From assembly GCA_007844125.1 (NCBI GenBank), contig CM017567.1, positions 48,505,235-48,569,234 on the forward strand: a stretch of DNA of 64,000 nt, read 5' to 3'. The stretch comes from Sinonovacula constricta. Lineage: Eukaryota; Mollusca; Bivalvia; Cardiida; Solecurtidae. The translations under genes and the position numbers were made by a program. Of this stretch, positions 1 to 14,700 are shown in pieces. The notes beneath the pieces are model-generated. The model was not told the DNA's origin, did no database searches, and worked only from the letters and a program-made list of their open reading frames with translations. Numbering within the stretch: the stretch's first letter is position 1; the number at the start of each line of letters is the position of its first letter.

Positions 1-880
1 GTTTCTGTGATATTATAGAGAAAAAAAGCTTAAATGAGGGTGTAGCTCAGATTTAAAATATCCAGGATGTTGCGCATTTTTACTTTTGTTTAATCACTGA
101 CTTTTCAATTTGTTGTGATAAAGTTTTACACAATGTATCAGAAACTCTTTTATTACAGAACATAATACTGTACACATTTAGTATAGCATGGACCAAATAT
201 AAACCCTATGTAATGCTAATTGCTAAATTTTTTATTTATGAAAGCAATGTGTTTATTACCACCACTTGGGTACTTTTATATACTTTATGTAAGTAAAATC
301 ATTAATTTTATTTTTGATTTGCATATTTTTATCATAATGCCCATTCACTTTTATTCATTTAACAAGATACAATTGTATATGTATGTTGCTTTCTTAAGTG
401 CTTAAAAGTTTTTTTTAAAAAATGGACAAACAGAAATTTTACTTTGCCTTCAGTAACTGCATGTATATGTCCAATTTCAAAAAGCAAGTAAGATAACAAT
501 ATTGGGTAGTTAGAGTAACCTCCCTCTACAACCAAAAAATATTCGAGGTATTCCTTCGTCTACAGCTGGGAAGACATAATTTCCTCCGACAGACAATGTT
601 TTACCTCCTTCAGTATTATTAAATAATTTTATTTCTTAGTTTTGACTGTTGACTTCATTTGTCTGAACTTAGTTATACCAGTAATTTATTATAAAAATTA
701 AGCATTAGTCTGACGTTAAAAATCCAGCCAATAGAATCCATGAAAATGATTTCATATTTTTGCTAAAAATATTTAGACAACATTAGCCAAGGCATCAACA
801 CTGCTAAAATAACTCGGTATTGATATTTCTAAGCAACTGAACCTTGATCCTAACCTTAATTTGTAAAGAACCCACAATTA
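1..880. other. Unassigned AT-rich sequence beyond PAN2
   Basis: No gene is recognisable. A 61-residue hydrophobic frame near 220-405 has no supporting feature. Near 540-600 there is a Leu-poor, Thr-rich string with the words CGAGGTATTCC, a word also present near 34363, which hints at an old dispersed repeat. Confidence 0.4.
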
Positions 881-1118
881 GGCCTGCATTCACTAACTAT
901 TCTTAAGTAAGGATTGCTCAAGTCATGGATTTCTATCCACAATATCATCATTATGTATTTAGCTACATGTCTGTATTTTGCATGACATTGTAACTTTGCT
1001 ACTTTGAGCTTAAAATCACATTGGAACTTCATAAATAAGCTTAGTTTTGTTGGTATGAAAACTGTGATTTGGGCTTAAGTCATGACTTAGACTTAAGAAT
1101 GGTTAATGAATACTGGCC
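881..1118. mobile_element. Tourist-like MITE, copy 1
   Basis: The 238-bp element has long imperfect terminal inverted repeats. The left end starts GGCCTGCATTCACTAAC and the right end, read on the other strand, starts GGCCAGTATTCATTAAC; both continue into ATTCTTAAG. It is flanked by a 3-bp direct repeat TTA (878-880 and 1119-1121). A TTA/TAA target site and a TIR starting GGCC fit the PIF/Harbinger type. No coding capacity is seen. Confidence 0.7.
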
Positions 1119-1704
1119 TTATACTCAATTATTTGCATATAACTATATGCACATTTAAAGACTCATTTTACTATCTATTGTATTTGGCGTCATATGACCT
1201 ATCAAGTGTCGGTGTGTCATAAAAACCCAACATACAAAAATACATTTTGCTACAGACTCTGCTACAAATTGTGAAGATCCTGATCAGATAGCTCCCAGCA
1301 AAAGCTGGATCTGGATCAATACACATTCAGAAGAAATCAAAATAAGAAGAATGGTTTAGCATAATTCTTTTTAGATGTGATTTAATGAACACCAGGACTA
1401 TTGCATCTGTAAATACAGCGAACACATACATAAATCAATGCAGTCATGTACTGTATATAATCATTAACCAGTCAAATAAGAGATTGACCCCAAAAAATAG
1501 CATCAACTATGATCAACGCATTTTGCCCTTTGTTCTAGTAGACACTTTTCTAGCTCACTAAACCCTTCTTTCTGAGGATAAGCAACTATATCAATAAACA
1601 TCAAAATAAAATAAAAAACAAAATCATTGACACATAAAACAGTGTCAAGCAGCTTATGTCGTCTGTACTTGAATCTGAATGAGAAGCCACACTACCTTTC
1701 TTCC

Positions 1705-1710
1705 TTTATT
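1705..1710 (-). terminator. Candidate PAN2 polyadenylation signal
   Basis: AATAAA on the minus strand lies about 185 nt after the PAN2 stop codon. It is the nearest canonical hexamer I could see downstream. The cleavage site is not determined. Confidence 0.45.
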
Positions 1711-1892
1711 GACTTCTGAACTGATGTGAACAAGCAATGAGATAGATAAGACAACATATAAAAGAAAACAGTCAAATACTGTTAAACTCGATGGTCCTTA
1801 ACAACAAAAACAAAACAACACTGACACAGGAAGGTTCTCAAAATTGATGATTAAGGCCTAACTCTCTCATTGACCTCTTCTAAACCTCCCTT

Positions 1893-4800
1893 CTAAAGGA
1901 AAGCCACATTACTATCCTCGCTCGTTTCTTCCTCAATGTCCGAGATCTTCCACATGTTTTTTCTGCCAAACTCGTACATCTCCTTGATGGTCTTGCGAAC
2001 CTTGTCCATGCCTTCCTTTGACAGTTCTTGGTACTTCAGAAACAGCTGCAGGGCAGTCCTAGCATCTTCCACTGAGTCGTGTGTCACTGACTGGATATTG
2101 GTCTCTGTAACAGGTACGAGGATCATCCAATTAAAACTGAGAGCAGTTAAATATCTCTTGAACTACACAAGAAGATGATCTTATTTTTCAACTTAAATGA
2201 CTTTGAGATCATTTACAACAAACATGGCAAGGTGATGTTAACGAACAAAGACGATGCCATCACAATCAATATTTTGTTACAATGAAGTCCTATAAGTAAC
2301 TAAATTTACAACCTGTATGTAACTATGGTTTGAAAATACAAAATAATAATTTTCAAAGTTCAAACCTTATGATTGAGGTAAGAAACGCGTTCAAATATAA
2401 AGAGAAGAAAGAATTTGCCAAGAATGTACATCAATAATTCATGTATTAAATGAATTTCATGCATTTTTTCAGTTAAGAGTATGAAAATATCAGAAAAGAA
2501 TTTTTATACAAATAGTACCATTCGGACAAATAACTGCAATGTTTTTTACTATTTTTTAGCCAGCAATTATGACTCCATAATTAACAATGTTTCCTATAAG
2601 ACATTTCAATTAACTGATAGTAACTATGACACCCTTTGGTTTACTTTTAATTATTCCTGCTTTGTAATCTTGATATTTAACTAACATCATTTAATGAATG
2701 TGTTCATGTATTATGGTCTGAAAGCAATTATTTACTGAATTAAGATATTGTTTGTTTGTTCATTGGGTTTATCATCCTACCAACAGTATTTCAGTTATCT
2801 GGAGATGGTGTCCACTTGAAGCAGATATAGTGCTGCCTTCACTATGTATAGCATGCCTTGAACACCCAGCATGATACCACATCCAGTCACATTATCCTGA
2901 CATCTGGCCAACCAGTCGTGGAACTACCCTTATATTTGCTTGCGCATTAGCAAGGGAGCTATACCACTACCATTTTTTTTTAACAACTTTAGTATGTCAC
3001 GGCCTGGGATCAAACCTAGGGCCTCCAGTACCTGCAGCCGACGCTATACTGACTACCAGGTCTGGTAAAGATATTATTATTAAGATATTGCATTGCAATA
3101 GTATTTGGTTTAATTGTGACATATAACCATTTGTTACCACTGGCCCAAGGGCCCCTCTGATGATATGCTCATGTTATCTGGGAATGATCTGCAGGCCAGC
3201 TGGAGGGTCCTCAATTCAAATAATGCTAACCAAAACAAAGCAGCACATAATGTATCACTATGGTGAAAAATAATCAAACTGAAATAATAATAACACTAAA
3301 TTTTTGTAAGCATTCGCTAAAACTTTGTATTTTTTGTGTGATGATGATTATGTTGTTTTTAATGATTAAGTTGATGATGAATATATGAAAAAATAAAAAG
3401 ACAGTTGCTGTTAATGATGATGTAAAGAATGTGACTAAGACAGAAGATAATTATGTAACTCTGGTGCTTAATGACAGTTGCTGCTGATGTTGTTGATGTA
3501 AGAATGCTGCTAATACTGAAGTTAACTAACTGCTGATAATGATATTGACAATGATGTTGATGACAATGCTGCAGCTGCTGCTGCTGATGATACATACTGA
3601 GGAAATACCAGGCCAGGAACTTGAGTGAGATCATCCTCTGTCTGGGAAGGTGGAACAACTCCACTGTGTCAATAATCTGATCCTTAGGAACCTAAGAAAT
3701 AACAAACATAAACTTTATAGTTACCTGAACACAGATTGTTTACTGGGGTTCTTTTCCCACCATCAAAATTTGAGTTATGATGGGTGCCCAAGGTAGAACA
3801 TTTAGAGAACCTAACCTTTTAACTCATCAAACTCTCACCTCATGGGTTTTATTCTGTGTCGGGACGAGAACTTTCATGTAGGGAGCTTTTCCAGCAAACA
3901 TGCAGTGTGCCGTTGGTTCAATCTAGGCATGTGTATGAGGTATTCCTCCTTCAATGATTCGCTGAATGTCATCAATATGACCATAATTGTATTGGTGTGA
4001 TTTGCAAAAGAAAAGAAAAGAAATCATTTTATGTATCCAGAGATAGAGTTCACTTGCAGCAGATATAGTGCTGCCTTTACTGTGCCATAATCACCTGGCA
4101 TGATACCATACCTAGTCACATATCTGCCTTTACTCTGTCATAATCACCTGGCATGATACCACACCCAGTCATATATCTGCCTTTACTGTGTCATAATCAC
4201 CTGGCATGATACCATACCCAGTCACATATCTGCCTTTACTGTGCCATAATATAACCTGGCATGATACCATACCCAGTCACATATCTGCCTTAACTGTGCC
4301 ATAATCACCTGGCATGATACCATACCTAGTCACATATCTGCCTTTACTCTGTCATAATCACCTGGCATGATACCACACCCAGTCATATATCTGCCTTTAC
4401 TGTGCTATAATATAACCTGGCATGATACCATACCCAGTCACATATCTGCCTTTACTGTGCTATAATATAACCTGGCATGATACCATACCCAGTCACATAT
4501 CTGCCTTTACTGTGCCATAATCACCTGGCATGATACCAAACCCAGTCACATATCTGCCTTTACTGTGCCATAATCACCTGGCATGATACCATACCCAGTC
4601 ACATATCTACCTTTACTGTACCATAATCACCTGGCATGATATCATACCCAGTCACATATCTGCCTTTACTGTGTCATAATCACCTGGCATGATACCATAC
4701 CCAGTCATATATCTGCCTTTACTGTGCTATAATATAACCTGGCATGATATCATACCCAGTCACATATCTGCCTTTACTGTGCCATAATCACCTGGCATGA

Positions 4801-7800
4801 TACCATACCCAGTCACATATCTGCCTTTACTGTGCCATAATCACCTGGCATGATACCATACCCAGTCACATATCTGCCTTTACTGTGCCATAATCACCTG
4901 GCATGATATCATACCCAGTCACATATCTGCCTTAACTGTGTCATAATCACCTGGCATGATACCATACCCAGTCACATATCTGCCTTGACTGTGCCATAAT
5001 CACCTGGCATGATACCATACCCAGTCACATATCTACCTTTACTGTACCATAATCACCTGGCATGATACCATACCTAGTCACATATCTGCCTTTACTGCGT
5101 CATAATCACCTGGCATGATACCATACCCAGTCACATATCTGCCTTTACTGTGCCATAAAAACCTGGCATGATACCATACCCAGTCACATATCTACCTTTA
5201 CTGTACCATAATCACCTGGCATGATACCATACCTAGTCACATATCTGCCTTTACTGTGCCATAATCACCTGGCATGATATCATACCCAGTCACATATCTG
5301 CCTTTACTGTGTCATAATCACCTGGCATGATACCATACCTAGTCACATATCTGCCTTTACTGCGTCATAATCACCTGGCATGATACCATACCCAGTCACA
5401 TATCTGCCTTTACTGTGCCATAAAAACCTGGCATGATACCATACCCAGTCACATATCTGTCTTTACTGTGCCATAATCACCTGGCATGATACCATACCCA
5501 GTTACATATCTGCCTTAACTGTGTCATAATCCCCTGGCATGATACCATACCCAGTCACATATCTGCCTTTTCTGTGCCATAATCACCTGGCATGATACCA
5601 TACCCAGTCACATATCTGCCTTTTCTGTACCATAATCACCTGGCATGATACCATACCCAGTCAAATATCTACCTTTACTGTGTCATTATCACCTGGCATG
5701 ATACCATACCCAGTCATATATCTGCCTTTACTGTGCTATAATCACCTGGCATAATACCATACCCAGTCACATATCTGCCTTTACAGTGTCATAATATAAC
5801 CTGGCATGATACCATACCCAGTCACATATCTGCCTTAACTGTGTCATTATCACCTGGCATGATACCATACCCAGTCACATATCTGCCTTTACTGTGTCAT
5901 TATCACCTGGCATGACACCATACCCAGTCACATATCTGCCTTAACTGTGTCATTATCACCTGGCATGACACCATACCCAGTCACATATCTGCCTTTACTG
6001 TGTCATTATCACCTGGCATGATACCATACCCAGTCACATATCTGCCTTTACTGTGTCATTATCACCTGGCATGACACCATACCCAGTCACATATCTGCCT
6101 TTACTGTGTCATTATCACCTGGCATGATACCATACACAGTCACATATCTGCCTTTACTGTGTCATTATCACCTGGCATGATACCATACCCAGTCACATAT
6201 CTGCCTTTACTGTGTCATTATCACCTGGCATGATACCATACCCAGTCACATATCTGCCTTTACTGTGTCATTATCACCTGGCATGATACCATACCCAGTC
6301 ACATATCTGCCTTTACTGTGTCATTATCACCTGGCATGATACCATACCCAGTCACATATCTGCCTTAACTGTGTCATTATCACCTGGCATGATACCATAC
6401 CCAGTCACATATCTGCCTTTACTGTGTCATTATCACCTGGCACGATACCATACCCAGTCACATATCTGCCTTTACTGTGCCATAATCACCTGGCATGACA
6501 CCATACACAGTCACATATCTGCCTTTACTGTACCATAATCATCTGGCATGACACCATACCCAGTCACATATCTGCCTTAACTGTGTCATTATCACCTGGC
6601 ATGATACCATACCCAGTCACATATCTGCCTTAACTGTGTCATTATCACCTGGCATGATACCATACCCAGTCACATATCTGCCTTAACTGTGTCATTATCA
6701 CCTGGCATGATACCATACCCAGTCACATATCTGCCTTTACTGTGTCATTATCACCTGGCATGATACCATACCCAGTCACATATCTGCCTTTACTGTGTCA
6801 TAATCATCTGGCATGATACCATACACAGTCACATATCTGCCTTTACAGTGTCATAATATAACCTGGCATGATACCATACCCAGTCACATATCTGCCTTAA
6901 CTGTGTCATTATCACCTGGCATGATACCATACCCAGTCACATATCTGCCTTAACTGTGTCATTATCACCTGGCATGATACCATACCCAGTCACATATCTG
7001 CCTTAACTGTGTCATTATCACCTGGCATGATACCATACCCAGTCACATATCTGCCTTTACTGTGTCATTATCACCTGGCATGATACCATACCCAGTCACA
7101 TATCTGCCTTAACTGTGCCATAATCACCTGGCATGATACCATACCCAGTCACATATCTGCCTTTACTGTGCCATAATCACCTGGCATGATACCACACCCA
7201 GTCACATATCTGCCTTTACTGTGCTATAATATAACCTGGCATGATACCATACCCAGTCACATATCTGCCTTTTCTGTGTCATAATCACCTGGCATGATAC
7301 CATACCCAGTCACATATCTGCCTTTTCTGTACCATAATCCCCTGGCATGATACCATACCCAGTCACATATCTGCCTTTACTGTGCCATAATCACCTGGCA
7401 TGATACCATACCCAGTCATATATCTGCCTTTTCTGTACCATAATCACCTGGCATGATACCATACCCAGTCACATATCTGCCTTTACTGTGCCATAATCAC
7501 CTGGCATGATACCACACCCAGTCACATATCTGCCTTTACTGTACCATAATCACCTGGCATGATATCATACCCAGTCACATATCTGCCTTTACTGTGTCAT
7601 AATCACCTGGCATGATACCATACCCAGTCACATATCTGCCTTTACTGTGCCATAATCACCTGGCATGATCCATACCCTGTCACATATCTGCCTTTACTGC
7701 GTCATAATCATCTGGCAGGATACCATACCCTGTCACATATCTACCTTTACTGTGCCATAATCACCTGGCATTATACCATACCCAGTCACATATCTGCCTT

Positions 7801-10800
7801 TACTGTGCCATAATCATCTGGCATGATACATGATAGGACCTCCCCAGGGACCTACCTCTACCTAATATGCACTCAGGCTGATCAATATGTGAAGACTACT
7901 GTATTTATTAGCCTTTGTAGCGAAGACATGATTTGAACTACATACCTAATTAAATAATTGAGTCCCTTTGAGATCAATCAGTACACTGTATATAACTGAC
8001 ACGTAAGCATGGCATGTTAATAAGCAGTCAGTAGGACTCATTCTCATTATAAAGTTGGCATAATTATTCATTTATTATGTCAATTTGGGAAAGAAATTCT
8101 TTAATTATAATAATTCTTGGCTGTATATATCCTGGGTAAAATCAGTGCACAGGGAGCAACTACCTGGGGTGAATGACTAGATTATCATGTCATGTCTGGG
8201 ATTTGAACCAAGAAACCTCAGATCCTATCTCCAAAGTCATAACCACTCAATTGCCTACATAAGATTTTATTTAAAAATACTTCAAATGTCTTCTTACATG
8301 GATGTTGATAACCCTGAAGTCCTTCTTCAACCCGTGGCCAACAAATGTGACACCAACATCAACGAGGTGTCTTATCTTTTGGTACGTCGCCTTGAGTGTC
8401 GTCAAGTGGCGATTGGAAACAGCTGGATCAAGGTCGCCTGGTTTGATACCGGAGTACTGGGTCAAATAGTCCACCACCTGACGTCAAATAATAATGTAAC
8501 TAGGTGGTGAAAATTATAGTTTCGTTTGACAATATATAAACATTATTCAAACAGTATTTGTTTTTAATATTGTCAAGTGCACGGTAATTCCTGGCGAGTA
8601 GAGGGCGTTGTTTGTACAATAATAAAAACATGGCACAAATGCATCAGGACTGAGCTGAAAGTGCAGAATCTAGTCATCCTTGATCCTCAGAATAGAGTTG
8701 TGTGGATAGCAAGTGTTATGCTCTCGCTGCTTGCTGCCCGCTCCAGAACCCTGGACACAGACAGCCGAAAACTTAATTGAGGAACTGGACAGACTAAATA
8801 CTAATTACTGTCAACTTACAGAAAAAGACACCTAAACCCATGAAAAAATGTATATTTATATAAATATATATATATATATATTAGAGTTTGGCCGTAGTAC
8901 TTACATCATCTGGAGCAGTGTTATGATAATTTAAACTCATCTGTAGTCTCTTTTAATAAAAAATTTGTGAACTTATATTTTTGTAAAAGACTACTTTTTA
9001 AAAGATGGTTCCATATGAATCTTAATGTCCCCAAAAAAGCTCAAACTGAAAAGAGGAACAGGAGACCAATAAGTAACATCCTACAAAATCAACATGAAAA
9101 ATTGGCCACCTTACTTGTGAATCTAACCTCACGCTGTAAGAGTTTCACCCTTCTATAGTTTTATTATTTTTATAGGCATCATTACCTCTGGAGACCTTAT
9201 GTCAATTATTTCTTAATAAATGATTACCATAGAAAACCATCTTTATGTGCACCAATTCATTACACACACTCCTACTTTTAGGCTTAATTCCAAAGAAGAG
9301 TGAACGTCTCAAAGATGGTGGGCGTCCACAAAAAATCAACTTTGATTTAATTTAACATTACATGGACACATAGTCTTCTACTACTAAGTGTGACCTTATT
9401 CAATTAATGAAATCCAGCTCACCTGTTCATGTGTACAGATATAGTCATCCAGGAAAGGCTCCATAATCTTCTCACCTTGCCTGGAATGGACACCAGTAAA
9501 ATTTAGCAGAACATTTATATTTCAGATCAAGCAATTTTTTATTTTATATTTTTCATTCACATATTAGTTGGAAGGTTTGTTATATCTATCTTTTAATGGA
9601 AACAAATTATTTATCTTTGGCTTAGACCATTTTAATTGTAAAATCAATTTACAGATTTATCCTTTAAATGAAGAAAATAAGCCATCTTTCAATTAAGCAT
9701 AGAATATATTTATTTTTTCAGTCATTCATGAAATTGTCTATTATTTTTAAATTTTATTTTAATCAATTTAAACTTTGAAAATATTTGTTACAATTTTAAC
9801 AAATAAACTTCAAATAAAATGTTAATTTTTTTAAGCAAACTGATACCATTTTAATAAGGCAAATACAGGATTGAAATTATAACATTTATGTGCCAATTCA
9901 TAAGTTTATATTTTAAATGCGTAATTAAACTAAAGCAAACATTTATCTTTTAAATGTATTTTTAGATAGGACATGCATTTATCTTTTAATTCAAGAATAA
10001 CTTGTGGATAACAACAAAGGATTACTTTTCAATTTATTTTTTTCAATATTAATGTAAGCACTTATTTTTATTTTTAATAAAACATTTATCTTTAAGTTTA
10101 TACACATCATTTTTCAATCAATCAAACATTTATTTTGAAATTAATTTTTTAAAATGCATAATTTTTAAGTTCATTCGTAAAATTATTTAATAAAAGCAAT
10201 TCTTTTTTTTTTTCTTAATTAAAAATAATATAGATTTTTATTAACACAACCCTGATATTTACCCTCTTATACAAGTGATTCTGGCACATGACATATGACT
10301 TGGTCGTAAGGTGGAACGAGTTCCATCACTTCTCAGCTCAGATTCTTCCTATAACAGAAACATATTTAACCTTTAGTCTTCGAAGCACAACTTTCACCAT
10401 GCTTGGACTAATAGTTTAGATCCAGATAGGCCAACACCTGCTGGAACCTGTCCAATCTGGATCTGCACTATTTGCCACTGAGTATTCAAGACAAACAAAA
10501 GATAATAGTTCTTAAGAAGTACAAGAAATGTTTTGGTTATCTCTCTTGTGTATCAACTTTATATAAAAAATATTTATTAAACATTAAAATACTTAATAAT
10601 TATATAAAAAATATTTTTTAATTATCATCTGATCTGGTCCTGTACTATTTGCTACTATGTAATCAAAATGTTCAAACATAACTGCTTTTGTGTATTTTAA
10701 TATACTCTATACAAAAATATTTAGTTTATTTTTATTTTTATTATGTTTATCATCCCAGCAACTGTATTTCAGTTGTCTGGAGACAGTGTCCACTTAAAGC

Positions 10801-11714
10801 TGACTTTACTGTGTATAGCATGCCATGAACACCTGGCATGATACCACACCCAGTCACATTATCTTGACATTGGGCCTTCCAGTTGTGGAACTACCCTTAT
10901 ATTAGCTTGAGCGGTAGCAAGGGAGCTATACCGAACCAGGGGCCTCCCATACCTGGATCCAACGCTTTACTAATTGCGCTACAAGGTCCAGTCTATTTCA
11001 TTTTTAATTTGTTTATTTTTCTCATAGTGCTCAAGTACTTTTAACTCATTCTTATTACATTCAACAACATACAATGTCATATTGCAGTCTGAAGAATCCT
11101 CAAGTCAAGCCAGTAAAGATAACATATTTCTTCTATAAATATCCAAATCATATATCTAATCAAATACCTAAACTCAGTGGTGGTAACACAATGCAATTTT
11201 AATAGTGTAATGAAAAATGAAAAGATGGAACTTTCTAGAAGGGGGTGGTAGGTATTTATCTCCACTATTAGACTGCAACATTAATAATCCATTGAAATCT
11301 TCATTTTTTGGTCCCTACTGCTACATAAACAGACAATCAGAAATATTCCTAGAGACTGTTGCAAATAGGGCAGATCCTGGTCAGACAGCTTCTGGAACTA
11401 AACCTGATCAAGTTGTGTTTAGTGACTAAGTTTTAGTTCGACAAATGAAACTAATAAAGTAAGAAGAATAGGACTGCTTATCACAGTTGACTGTTGAGTA
11501 CCTATCTTTCCCTGGAAGTTGAAATATACTCAATATAACTGAAGGGACATAATTCATACCTGATTCAGGGAGACAAATTCAGCATCAAGCCCAATTATGT
11601 CCCCTTCCTTGGGAAGCTCTTCATCTGCTAGAGGTGCGAAAGTAAGTTTCCTCTTCTTTGGGTTGATTAAGGTGCTTTCATCACACAGCACAAGTGATGT
11701 GATTGGGTTGAACA
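1893..11714 (-). CDS. PAN2: PAN2 exons 23-28: DEDDh 3'-5' exonuclease domain
   Basis: Exons: 11560-11714, 10263-10348, 9423-9480, 8298-8477, 3598-3691 and 1893-2104, for residues 1086 to 1346. The four metal-binding acids are visible: Asp1129 and Glu1131 in GLDAEFVSL, Asp1238 in [12 protein letters not shown], and Asp1290 in [14 protein letters not shown], with the general base His1285 that marks the DEDDh subgroup. [17 protein letters not shown] is nearly identical to human. The domain therefore looks catalytically intact. The C-terminus ([17 protein letters not shown]) is more acidic than in human. The intron between exons 26 and 27 carries the large 53-bp satellite. Confidence 0.95.
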
Positions 11715-14700
11715 CTGTAGAGACACAGTGATACATGATTGCCAATTTGTATTTTACATTTTACAGATACAGTTAACAGGAATGTCATAAAATATATTTT
11801 ATTTCATCAATCTGCTTATACCTATGAAAAATATTGATGTCCAATGTTGATTTTTTTTAATTATCTGGGCACACATGACTGAAATAAGTAACAAAATAAG
11901 TTATAACATTAAATATTGCATGCAGTCAAAGCATGGAATTAAAAAAAAATAATAAAAGAAATGTTACTCTGATTGAGAAGGAACAAACTTACATATGACC
12001 TTGAACTTTATGGTTGCACTTGTAAATGTTTTGTATGACACACCTTCAAGTACATGGTAAAGTTAGACTGAAGTTCTTTAAATACAATTATTATAATAAT
12101 CAATAATAATAATAAGACACAAAAAATAGGACAGGCATATAGACGCACAGACATGCTGTGTCACTGCTAGAGGTCTTCTTTCAGTGACACAAAAATGTGC
12201 TTATAAAATTAATTAGAAAGCTTCAAGTCAAATAACTGAGTAACTGATTAAACTTCAAACACTACATGTCAACTCAGCTTGTTGATTAAACAGCATACAA
12301 TTTCAATTTAACTTTTAAGACAATAAAATATTGGTAATATGATACTGAGTACAACAATTTACTTTTCTTATCACCATCAGTCAGTACTGAAGATGCTTTC
12401 ATACAAGAAATGATACATGTGAGAGTTCTGCAATAATTCAATCAAAGAAATTATATATATTTATGAGAGCTCTGCACCAAGAGTTATCAGGAAGTTGTAT
12501 AATGAAGTTCAATGTAGGGAAATATACAATCAAGCTGGTCAGGTATAATACAGATTTTTGAACCCACCTTTCAGATCATAGTACTTTGTTATATTCCTCC
12601 GTATGAAATACATGGTGCATGGAATTCTCCATTCTAAGTTGAATCGAACAGCCTCTTCCTAAATAATGAAATACTGTGTATATATGACTATAAATATTCA
12701 AATTTTTCACATATCAGACAGTTTATATATCTATGTTTGTTTGTTTGTTCACTGGGTTTATAAAAGCCAACAGTATCTCAGTTATCTGGAGACAGTGTAC
12801 TCTTGAAGGAGATATAGTGCTGCCTACACTGCATATAGCATGCCTTGAACACAATGCATGGTACCACACAAAGTCACATTATCCTGACACCTCCTGTACC
12901 TTGAGCCTATGCTCTACCGATTGTTCTACCAGGTCCTGTGCATTTATGTATTTAACCTTACAGTTTAAGAAAATATTGGAAATATGATATATACTACCAT
13001 TGAACTAGATGAATAAGCCTTAGGACATATGTTCCATTTGCATCTCAGAACATTTTTTTTTAATGCAATTCAAATAAGGGAGATAACTCAAGTCTCTAGG
13101 TGATCAAAAGTTATGGTCGTAGCACAATGTACATCCACATCTTATAAAGTATCTATGTTTCAAGTATGGAGGTAATCAATGTGTCAAAGTGGGAATGAGT
13201 GACATCAATGCCACCAAGGTAGATGTAAGAAGATATTCACATGTGCCTGCCTTGCTATACAAGCAACAACAAATGTAATTTTGGCGGGAGTGCTCATATA
13301 TACTACCATTATGTCAGGGGGTGGTAATATGTAAAGTGAGGGTTTTATTAACTAGCTAAAGCTCAGTCATTTTGGAAAAAAACCACCTTAAACAATAGCT
13401 TAGCTAGCTAAAATGTTTAAAAATTTCCCAAATTCTTTCCTAGCACAATAATTAGATCTCTATAGTTTTTTATGCATGTAATAAGTGTACGACTGATTGT
13501 ATGCATTAATGTGTAATTTTCTTATAAAAATACTTTCCATATGGAAGATCAAGCATGATGGTGAACCCCTCCTTTCTCTGGTGGAATGTCTTTTACACTT
13601 TGAACAGAAGGCTGTATAAACCCATACCTACAAGCTACAGCGCCATCTGAGGTACTAACCTTCTCAACATCTGAGATGGAGAAATCATTGAAGAGGTACC
13701 ACTGTGTGGTCGTGACCCCCTCCTTCCTCTGGTGGTACGTCTCCCCAACCTTGATGTGGCTGATCAGGTGACCTCCACCCTTACTGTCCTTAATATTGGA
13801 CACGGTCCCCATCAACTCATAGTACTTGGTGTTGGGTTCTGGAGAGAAAATATAAAAAATAAAATTAAAAAAAAATGTCTTACGGATCATAAAAACATAA
13901 TTTAAATGAGCTATCATGGGGGAGAGGATGTAGTTTATTGACATTAACTTAAATTTTAGTACAATATGAGTATCTCTCCTTTTGTTATTGTATATGAGAT
14001 ACAACTTAATTATGCATAAACCATTTTGTTTTTTTCTGATATCTTTGGTTGAATTTATCATTGTATGTGTTTATCAGCTTACCAGTTTTGATATTTACAT
14101 TCATTTGCATGATAAGTTGTGCTGCTAAAGGTGATGATGTAAAGAAATTTGATGATGCTTCTCCTGATGATGATGAAATGGACTTTGCTGCTGGCTGCTG
14201 ATAACATTGATAAAAAGATGGACTTTGCTGCTGTTGCTGATATTATATCAAACCTTACCTGGCTCATCTGGCAAGGAGTCTTCATCTGCAAATTCTTCTA
14301 TTTTTAGGGATCCATTGTCCTGTAATTGAACTTTGAAGCCAAAGGGGATCCAAATTGGGTCATTTTCATCATCTGTATGAATCTTCATTATGTCGTCATG
14401 GAGCCAGTCTCTGTGTAAAACAAAAAACATGTGTTTTATAGATTTTAGTGTGTTATTTGTGCTATGCACTTATCCAGAGATGGTGCACTCCTGCAGCAAA
14501 TAAAGTGAGTTCAACTGGACAGTTTTCAACAAAGGTGGTGAGCCATGGTCTTAGCTTATCAAAATCTATCTTGTTGGTTCAATTATTTAAAGGTCCCCTA
14601 TTCAGCAGACTTTGATACCTTGGTAGACCAATGGTCTAGTGTTTTAAAATGATTTGTGAAAACTGCCTCGGATAACAAAATTGATGAATTGTTAAGCAGG

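Noticed and set aside
4071..7829. CRISPR-like regular repeat array
   Set aside because: Units are contiguous without unique spacers, the DNA is clearly animal, and the unit is a SINE segment.
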